From assembly GCA_947588795.1 (NCBI GenBank), contig CANPZJ010000019.1:1-11861 (forward strand): a stretch of 11,861 nt of DNA, given 5' to 3'. The translations under genes were made by a program, and so were the position numbers. Every line of letters begins with the position of its first letter. Position 1 is the stretch's first letter. This document shows positions 7,281 to 11,861 of the stretch, piece by piece. The notes below the pieces were generated by a model. It ran no database searches. It saw only the letters and a program-made list of their open reading frames with translations, and was not told where the DNA came from. Origin of the DNA: an uncultured Bacilli bacterium. Its GTDB lineage: Bacteria > Bacillota_I > Bacilli_A > RF39 > UBA660.

Positions 7281-8334
7281 AGAATAAATCGTTATTTCTT
7301 AAGAAAGGTGGGATTTCGATATCATCATCAGTTGGGACAGTTCTTCTTTTAGGTGTCTCCCCTGGTTCATATAACTCTTCTGCGCCATCTTCATCAAATC
7401 CTGTAGCAATTACGGTAACAATAACTTCATCAGTTAAATTATCATTTTTAATAGCACCAAAGATAATATTAACATCGCCTTTAGCAGCTTCTCTAACTGT
7501 TTCAACAGCATCTTCTATTTCAAATAATGTAAGGTTGGCTCCACCAGTTACATTAACAATAGCATTTTTAGCTCCATCAATTGTAGCCTCAAGTAAACTA
7601 TTAGCAACAGCTTGACGAGCAGCTTCTATTGCTCTATTTTCACCAGCATTGCAACCAATACCAATAATAGCAGTTCCACTCTTTTCCATAACAGCCTTAA
7701 CATCCGCAAAGTCTAGATTGATAACTCCAGTAACAGCAATTAAATCAGAGATAGATTGAACACCTCTATGTAGAACATTATCTACTTCTTTAAAGGCATC
7801 ATCAAATGATGTTGTTTTATCAATAATATCTCTTAATTTATCATTAGGTATAACAATTAGTGTATCAACATGTTTTTTTAACTCTTCAATACCAATTAAA
7901 GCATTTTCACTTCTTCTTTTACCTTCAAATCTAAATGGTTTAGTAACAATACCAACCGTAAGGGCTCCAAGTTCTTGGGCAATTTCCGCAATTATTGGGG
8001 CAGCACCAGTACCAGTTCCACCACCCATACCACAAGCAACAAAGACCATATCCGCACCCTTTAGGGCATCTTCAATTTCGCCTTTACTCTCTAAAGCAGC
8101 AGCTCTTCCTATCTCAGGATTAGCACCAGCACCTCTACCTCCAGTAATAGTTTTACCAATTTGAATTTTGTTCGGTGCTTTGGAAGCATTTAAGACTTGT
8201 AAATCAGTATTGACAACATAAAATTCAACACTTTTTACACCTTCTTCAATCATGCGGTTAACAGCGTTACAACCGCCACCGCCTACTCCAACTACTTTAA
8301 TTTTTGCTATTTGATCCATTTGTAAATCGTTCAT
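7279..8334 (-). CDS. ftsZ: Cell division protein FtsZ
   Basis: Tubulin-like GTPase that polymerises into the Z ring at mid-cell. Nucleotide-binding elements are [16 protein letters not shown] (14-29), VNTD (41-44) and the tubulin signature GGGTGTG (104-110). The T7 synergy loop with its catalytic Asp residues is NLDFADV (206-212). The extreme C-terminus [12 protein letters not shown] is the conserved peptide that docks on FtsA and other partners. At 351 aa it is about 30 residues shorter than B. subtilis FtsZ, because the acidic linker between the globular domain and the C-terminal peptide is only about 20 residues. AAGGAG lies ten bases before the start at 8334 and overlaps the ftsA stop, so translation follows ftsA. 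Confidence 0.98.
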   Translation of the reverse strand: MNDLQMDQIAKIKVVGVGGGGCNAVNRMIEEGVKSVEFYVVNTDLQVLNASKAPNKIQIGKTITGGRGAGANPEIGRAAALESKGEIEDALKGADMVFVACGMGGGTGTGAAPIIAEIAQELGALTVGIVTKPFRFEGKRRSENALIGIEELKKHVDTLIVIPNDKLRDIIDKTTSFDDAFKEVDNVLHRGVQSISDLIAVTGVINLDFADVKAVMEKSGTAIIGIGCNAGENRAIEAARQAVANSLLEATIDGAKNAIVNVTGGANLTLFEIEDAVETVREAAKGDVNIIFGAIKNDNLTDEVIVTVIATGFDEDGAEELYEPGETPKRRTVPTDDDIEIPPFLRNNDLF

Positions 8335-8348
8335 TCTTATCTCTCTCC

Positions 8349-9590
8349 TTAACTATCAAAAAAATATCCAAATATTTTACCTAAAAGGGAATTATCAACT
8401 ACACTAATGCGTTTACCTTTTCCCCCTAATTCTTCTTGTTCTTCTAAACTAAATACCGAAAAGTCAATATTGCGAAGCTTTAATCTACTATTATAATATT
8501 TGATAATACCAACTGCCGTACTATATTTATTATCACGAGCACCAATTTCTTCAACCTTACCAATAATACCAATATTACCAAGTAGTTCTTCTATTAATAT
8601 ATCAATATCAATACTTTCCGTTACTCCTCCTGTTAGTATTATATAACTTATTTCCTTTTTTGTTAAGAGATTAATTTGCTTTTTTGCTAAATTAATAATC
8701 TCTGTTAGTCTTCCCATTACTACTTCGGATGCATCATATTGATTTATTTTAACCGCTTCCCCATATTTATCAGTTAATGCCATTGATTCATTAGGTTGGG
8801 CAAGTCTAGTATGGGCAAGGGCTAAATTCTCTTTAACAAATTTAGCATCACTCAATGATATTTTATAAACATAAGCTAAATCATTAGTAATGGCAGATCC
8901 ACCAATATCAATTACTTCGGTATTGGTTAAGATACCCCGATTGAATATTGATACAGTAGTAGTTTCTTCACCAATATTAATAACAGCCCCAATTTTATCA
9001 TTTAAATCTTTTGTTTTATGTTCATAAAAATCTGCCAAAGGAGAAATTACCACATCAACTAAATCAATATCTAAACTTTTAAGAACATTACTAATTCCTT
9101 CAATATTTTTCTTTGGTACTGTTACTACTATCGCTTTCATCATTAGAGTTTCAGCTATCATATTTAAAGGATTACTAACAATCTCATCATTTACTTTAAA
9201 ACTAGTTGGGAGAACTGTCACAAGTTCTCTATTATCAACTACTTTATTATAAACACACTTTTGCATTGCTTTTACTATATCACTATTTTTAATTACTTTA
9301 TCTTCACTAGTAATTGGAATAGTACCACCACTTAAGAAGCATTCCGTATAAGTAGATGGCACAGTAGCAATTACTTTTTTTATTGGTATTCCTAAAATAT
9401 CTTCCCCTTTTTTAAATACTTCTTCTAAAGCTTCTTTCGCACTTTCCGGATTTATAACATAACCTTTTTTAATACCTCGTGCTGGAGTTTCAACACATGC
9501 TAAAATATTTACTTTATTTTTCACTATTTCTCCTACTACTAATTTAATTAAGTAAGAGCCAATATCTAAACTTGCAATAAACTTTCGCAT
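8349..9590 (-). CDS. ftsA: Cell division protein FtsA
   Basis: Actin-like ATPase that tethers FtsZ filaments to the membrane. From [13 protein letters not shown] the protein is 413 aa. It shows phosphate-1 SLDIGS (near 7-12), phosphate-2 [13 protein letters not shown], and the adenosine motif ILTGGVTES. The final residues [14 protein letters not shown] form the amphipathic membrane-targeting helix. The start at 9590 is chosen because AGGAG lies seven bases upstream, and because the in-frame extension toward 9647 runs across the -10 and -35 boxes of its promoter. The stop is 14 bases before ftsZ, giving the classic ftsA-ftsZ pair. Confidence 0.96.
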   Translation of the reverse strand: MRKFIASLDIGSYLIKLVVGEIVKNKVNILACVETPARGIKKGYVINPESAKEALEEVFKKGEDILGIPIKKVIATVPSTYTECFLSGGTIPITSEDKVIKNSDIVKAMQKCVYNKVVDNRELVTVLPTSFKVNDEIVSNPLNMIAETLMMKAIVVTVPKKNIEGISNVLKSLDIDLVDVVISPLADFYEHKTKDLNDKIGAVINIGEETTTVSIFNRGILTNTEVIDIGGSAITNDLAYVYKISLSDAKFVKENLALAHTRLAQPNESMALTDKYGEAVKINQYDASEVVMGRLTEIINLAKKQINLLTKKEISYIILTGGVTESIDIDILIEELLGNIGIIGKVEEIGARDNKYSTAVGIIKYYNSRLKLRNIDFSVFSLEEQEELGGKGKRISVVDNSLLGKIFGYFFDS

Positions 9591-9618
9591 ATCTCCACTC
9601 CTATTTTTCCTAATATTC

Positions 9619-9647
9619 ATTATACAGAAAAAATAGTTAGTTAGCAA
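9619..9647 (-). promoter_or_regulatory. Sigma-A promoter of ftsA-ftsZ
   Basis: Minus strand TTGCTA (9647-9642), 17 bases, TATAAT (9624-9619). The predicted start near 9612 leaves a leader of about 20 bases containing the AGGAG of ftsA. The -35 box begins only four bases after the reverse transcriptase stop codon. Confidence 0.8.
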
Positions 9648-9651
9648 GATG

Positions 9652-10605
9652 TTAAGTCTTTTTAATTATATGTTTTTTGATAAACTGTTTATAATTTATA
9701 AACTCTTGATCTTGATTATTAATTTGCAAAACATATAAAATTTTACCATATAAACTATTTAGGTATTTTTCTTTATCTAAAATATTTAACTTTTTTAAAT
9801 GAGAATTAAGACCATATTTTTTAATATAATATATTTCTTGTCTAATCTTTTTACGATAAGTTTTTGATACTTGAATTTTTTTATTAACAATAATACCTGT
9901 AACATTTTGCCTTTTATAGTATTTAATAATATGTATCTTATCATTATTAATCATTAAACCTAATTTATATAAATTCTTTCTAACTAATTTAATAATGTCA
10001 GATGGATTAAAATCGCCCGAAAAAGTCATATCATCGGAATATCTGGTATAACTAATATTTTCTTTTTCACAAAAACTTCCTATTATTTCATCAAAATCTT
10101 TCATAACTAAATTAGAAATATAAGATGAAGTTGGTGAACCTTGAGTTAAATGTTCATCATAAGTACATAGTTTAGTTAAAAGAATACCTATTGATTTAGG
10201 AAAATATTCAATAGGAAAACAAGATTTATAAATATCTAAAAAAGAAATACTTTCAAAAAAATCTTTAATATCTAATTTTAAAATTATTTTTTTATTTAGA
10301 TGTGGTATAACATTGTCTTTTAAAGAAAGACCTTTTTTATAAGCGGTAGCATATTTAGAAATTTGCTTATTATTTAAAATATTATTTAAGATATTTTTTT
10401 GTATTGTTTTTAAAAGTGGTGCTGGCTCATATATAGTTCTAAAATGTCCATTTTTCTTTTTTATTTTATAGATATGATAATTGTTTTCAATATTATTACT
10501 GATAGAATATAATGTTTTTAAATATTTTTTTTGATCATTACAATTAAATAATTGGAGAGATAATAAAAATTCATTACATTCTTTAACACCAATGTATTTC
10601 CACAT
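9652..10605 (-). CDS. Retron reverse transcriptase
   Basis: Reverse transcriptase that copies part of its own adjacent RNA into an RNA-linked single-stranded DNA (msDNA), typically guarding an anti-phage effector. The protein is 317 aa from MWKYIGVKEC. Motifs in order: RTIYEPAPLLKTIQKNIL (56-73), a GxS element KKGLSLKDN, the retron region X NxxxH as NVIPH (98-102, Val in place of the usual Ala), catalytic LKLDIKDFF with D112, QGSPTSSYISNL (155-166), YSDD (189-192) and the retron-specific VTG (235-237), followed by a short basic thumb. There is no fused extra domain. The start at 10605 is chosen for the GGGAGG seven bases upstream; an in-frame extension to 10680 would run into the msd and a2 of the retron RNA. 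It is compatible with cotranscription with the msr-msd. No terminator is seen before the ftsA promoter. Confidence 0.95.
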   Translation of the reverse strand: MWKYIGVKECNEFLLSLQLFNCNDQKKYLKTLYSISNNIENNYHIYKIKKKNGHFRTIYEPAPLLKTIQKNILNNILNNKQISKYATAYKKGLSLKDNVIPHLNKKIILKLDIKDFFESISFLDIYKSCFPIEYFPKSIGILLTKLCTYDEHLTQGSPTSSYISNLVMKDFDEIIGSFCEKENISYTRYSDDMTFSGDFNPSDIIKLVRKNLYKLGLMINNDKIHIIKYYKRQNVTGIIVNKKIQVSKTYRKKIRQEIYYIKKYGLNSHLKKLNILDKEKYLNSLYGKILYVLQINNQDQEFINYKQFIKKHIIKKT

Positions 10606-10621
10606 TTTATTACCTCCCAAC

Positions 10622-10636
10622 TGCAGTACTAAAAGA
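10622..10636 (-). repeat. Retron a2 inverted repeat
   Basis: Minus strand TACTGCA (10628-10622) pairs perfectly with TGCAGTA of a1. The adjoining CTTTTAG side adds about six more pairs, some G-U, after a G-G mismatch. This brings the msd 3' end next to the branch guanosine. Confidence 0.85.
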
Positions 10637-10639
10637 TAG

Positions 10640-10709
10640 AGTAATATGGAGATGGACTTAAAGCGAATGCGCCTACACAAGGTGTAGAAAAGTCCATTGG
10701 AGTATTACT
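10640..10709 (-). other. msd region (template of the msDNA)
   Basis: Long hairpin on the minus strand. AGTAATA/TATTACT (7 bp) is followed by a symmetric 5x5 internal loop with CTCCA on both sides, then ATGGACTT/AAGTCCAT (8 bp). The tip forks into two small hairpins: CTACAC-CTT-GTGTAG and GCG-CATT-CGC. The complementary single-stranded DNA would adopt the same fold. Confidence 0.85.
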
Positions 10710-10768
10710 ATTAAATCTTCTCAACTTATAATTGTCCTTTAACGACTCGCTAAAGTAGGAATAATATT

Positions 10769-10783
10769 CCCTTCACTACTGCA
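10769..10783 (-). repeat. Retron a1 inverted repeat
   Basis: Minus strand TGCAGTA then GTGAAGGG. It pairs with the a2 side (7 perfect base pairs, one mismatch, then about six weaker pairs) to close the msr-msd RNA. It sits at the predicted transcription start. Confidence 0.85.
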
Positions 10784-10788
10784 AAAAT

Positions 10789-10818
10789 ATTATATCACTA
10801 ATTTTAAAGATAAGTTTA
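10789..10818 (-). promoter_or_regulatory. Probable promoter of the retron RNA and RT
   Basis: Minus strand TATAAT (10794-10789) is perfect and lies about seven bases before a1, so the transcript would begin at a1. The best -35 is TAAACT (10818-10813) with an 18-base spacer, which is weak. An activator or low basal transcription is possible. Confidence 0.6.
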
Positions 10819-10891
10819 TAAATTCTTTTTTTTTAAAAATTATCTATATTGATATGATACAAAATATAACAGTTAATTATTTATAATGTCC

Positions 10892-10920
10892 TTTACTTTA
10901 GGGATATTTTATAATATAAT
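10892..10920 (+). promoter_or_regulatory. Plus-strand sigma-A promoter of the intergenic RNA
   Basis: TTTACT (10892-10897), 17-base spacer, TATAAT (10915-10920). It points away from the retron promoter, toward the GC-rich RNA. Start point is predicted near 10927. No coding frame follows before the terminator at 11070. Confidence 0.7.
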
Positions 10921-10926
10921 TAATTC

Positions 10927-11070
10927 AACAAGACATAATATATATTAGAAATAATTGTATTATTTCTTGCGAGTCTGAATCAACACATTAATTTGTGGCG
11001 TGGTAAGGACTCGACCCGTAGTCGGACAGAAGGGCCGCTTAAAGAAGCAACTGTAATAGGTTGTTTTTTT
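10927..11070 (+). ncRNA. Structured plus-strand RNA between the retron and DUF3800
   Basis: Stand-alone RNA candidate of about 144 nt with its own promoter and terminator. It contains a perfect 9-bp hairpin AGAAATAAT-TGT-ATTATTTCT (10947-10967), directly followed by helix CGAGTC/GACTCG (10970-10975 with 11008-11013). That helix encloses CACA/TGTG (10984-10997). Next is a competing hairpin CGAC/GTCG (11012-11024), and CCC/GGG (11015-11017 with 11032-11034) could form a pseudoknot. The segment 10995-11040 has about 29 G/C in 46 bases, far above the surrounding DNA. The poly-T terminator is on this strand only, which sets orientation. I do not recognise the family. From memory, a set of structured RNA motifs is named after its association with DUF3800 genes, and this may be one of them. 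Confidence 0.7.
11044..11070 (+). terminator. Intrinsic terminator of the plus-strand RNA
   Basis: AAGCAAC pairs with GTTGTTT (one G-U pair) around a loop TGTAATAG, followed by an uninterrupted T run ending at 11070. The T run touches the stop codon of the convergent DUF3800 gene. Confidence 0.65.
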
Positions 11071-11737
11071 ATGGTAAACTCTTCTTATTAATATCTTTTA
11101 TTTTTTGTAATAGTTCTAACGATTTAAAAAAATATTTTTCTTGATTATTAAATTTTACTTTATTTTTTTGATAATTAGCAATTTTTTCTAAAACACATAA
11201 CATATCAGCTACCTGAAAGAGCCTTTCTTCTTTATGATTAAATTCTTCAATTATTTTAATATTAAAACTTGAAAAACATTCTTTTAAAATATTCATCAGT
11301 TTTTCTTGACCATTATCATAGTAAATAATTATGTTATCGAATTTAGAAAAATAATCTTTGTTATTTTTCAACATAATTTTTATTTTACTTATAATATCTT
11401 GTCTTAATTGTATTTTATTATTTTTATAATTTTTATCTACTACAATTGATTTGGTTTTAATATCACATTTTAAAGTAAAGTAAAATAAAGCTAGAAATAA
11501 ACTTTTTCTATCTTCTAATTTCATTCTGGCATATTCTTTCCTGCTAGCAATTAAGTCTGCTGTATGAATCATACCATTACAATTTAGTGATTTTAGTTTT
11601 TCATTTAAAAAATCCATTTTGGCTTTTAATAACTTAGATATATCGTGAAATACGAATGATACAACATATAATTCTGAAGATTTTTCCGTAAAACCAAAAT
11701 CACCACTTTCATCAATATAAATTTTTAATTTCCTCAT
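11069..11737 (-). CDS. DUF3800 family protein, candidate retron effector
   Basis: The protein is 222 aa. It opens with MRKLKIYIDESGDFGF, the diagnostic DUF3800 N-terminus with acidic residues D9, E10 and D13. It continues with GMIHTADLIASRKEY (H58, D61), a strand ending in YYDNGQ (D141) and the C-terminal LFQVADMLCVLEKIA (Q175, D178). The spread of conserved Asp/Glu on beta strands is consistent with the RNase H-like, possibly metal-dependent nuclease fold proposed for this family; activity here is inference. No signal peptide or membrane segment is seen. The start at 11737 has GAGGT about six bases upstream. It lies upstream of the retron on the same strand, and a convergent RNA terminates against its 3' end. 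DUF3800 is a known retron partner, so an effector role is likely but unproven. Confidence 0.85.
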   Translation of the reverse strand: MRKLKIYIDESGDFGFTEKSSELYVVSFVFHDISKLLKAKMDFLNEKLKSLNCNGMIHTADLIASRKEYARMKLEDRKSLFLALFYFTLKCDIKTKSIVVDKNYKNNKIQLRQDIISKIKIMLKNNKDYFSKFDNIIIYYDNGQEKLMNILKECFSSFNIKIIEEFNHKEERLFQVADMLCVLEKIANYQKNKVKFNNQEKYFFKSLELLQKIKDINKKSLP

Positions 11738-11762
11738 AGGTTACCTCAAAAGTTGGGCAAGC

Positions 11763-11818
11763 AATTATGTAGAATTCTACATAATTCTTTTTATGTAGAA
11801 AATTTAGTTATGTAGAAA
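11763..11818. repeat. Palindromic operator-like repeat cluster upstream of DUF3800
   Basis: Bases 11763-11786 form a 24-bp perfect palindrome of half-site TTCTACATAATT. Two more plus-strand copies of the 10-mer TTATGTAGAA lie at 11792-11801 and 11809-11818, in addition to the copy inside the palindrome at 11765-11774. The cluster sits 26 bases upstream of the DUF3800 start, where a promoter is expected; TAGAAT inside the palindrome could serve as a minus-strand -10. A regulator binding site is the most natural reading. On the plus strand the palindrome is followed by CTTTTT, so a terminator is a second option. The rest of the right edge shows nothing recognisable. Confidence 0.7.
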
Positions 11819-11861
11819 AAATGAAAAAGAAGTTCAAAAATAAAGATTTCTATTCAAAATT

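Larger units (their letters stand above)
10622..10783 (-). ncRNA. Retron msr-msd non-coding RNA
   Basis: Template and primer RNA for msDNA synthesis, 5' of the RT on the same strand. The order is a1 (10783-10769), a GGAAT/ATTCC mini-hairpin, msr hairpin CTTTAGCG-AGT-CGTTAAAG (10755-10737), a weaker hairpin CAATT-ATA-AGTTG, the msd hairpin (10709-10640) and a2 (10636-10622). TTAGCGAG in the msr is identical to the octamer at the branch site of retron Eco1 (Ec86). The priming guanosine is therefore most likely complementary to base 10750. The predicted transcript starts at a1. The exact msDNA 5' and 3' ends cannot be read from sequence. Confidence 0.9.

Noticed and set aside
9591..9647. N-terminal extension of FtsA
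   Set aside because: It covers the promoter -10 and -35 boxes; the conserved protein begins at [12 protein letters not shown] with AGGAG upstream.
10606..10680. N-terminal extension of the reverse transcriptase
   Set aside because: It would read through a2 and the msd; the first well-supported ribosome-binding site precedes 10605.
10600..11861. CRISPR array or transposon ends
   Set aside because: The repeats near 11763-11818 are too short and irregularly spaced for CRISPR, and no transposase or flanking target duplication is visible.

Overview
The window is AT-rich, uses standard stop codons, and carries one-way gene blocks on the minus strand. Several features point to a low-GC, spore-forming Firmicute, probably an uncultured Bacilli/Erysipelotrichia/RF39-like lineage: CIRCE operators with HrcA, an alanine T-box, and the ftsA-ftsZ-spoIIGA-sigE order known from Bacillus and Clostridium. 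The species cannot be named from the sequence alone. All protein genes are on the minus strand, so reading proceeds from right to left.

Layout from the left edge. A class I heat-shock operon (hrcA, grpE, 5' part of dnaK) occupies 1-2807. Its consensus promoter is flanked by two CIRCE operators. Upstream of it, 2941-5240 holds a two-gene unit: a dNMP-kinase-like P-loop protein and a compact alanyl-tRNA synthetase with no C-terminal domain, overlapping by one base. The gene-free stretch 5241-5792 holds a complete alanine T-box leader, then a second strong promoter feeding an unassigned structured RNA that contains a possible nine-codon ORF. Next come sigE and spoIIGA (5793-7227), then ftsZ and ftsA (7279-9590) with their own promoter. 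Intrinsic terminators overlap the stop codons of alaS, sigE and ftsZ.

The accessory part is 9652-11861. A retron reverse transcriptase (9652-10605) is preceded by a well-resolved msr-msd RNA (10622-10783). That RNA has a1/a2 repeats, a TTAGCGAG branch-site motif, msr hairpins and a long msd hairpin. Further upstream on the same strand is a DUF3800 gene (11069-11737). Between the two lies a GC-rich structured RNA on the plus strand, with its own promoter and terminator (about 10927-11070). A 24-bp perfect palindrome and two more copies of its half-site sit upstream of DUF3800.

The retron plus DUF3800 combination resembles what I recall as type VII retrons, where DUF3800 is the presumed effector. 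The extra plus-strand RNA is the most novel element. The cassette abuts the ftsA promoter, so a probable anti-phage module has been placed against the cell-division genes.
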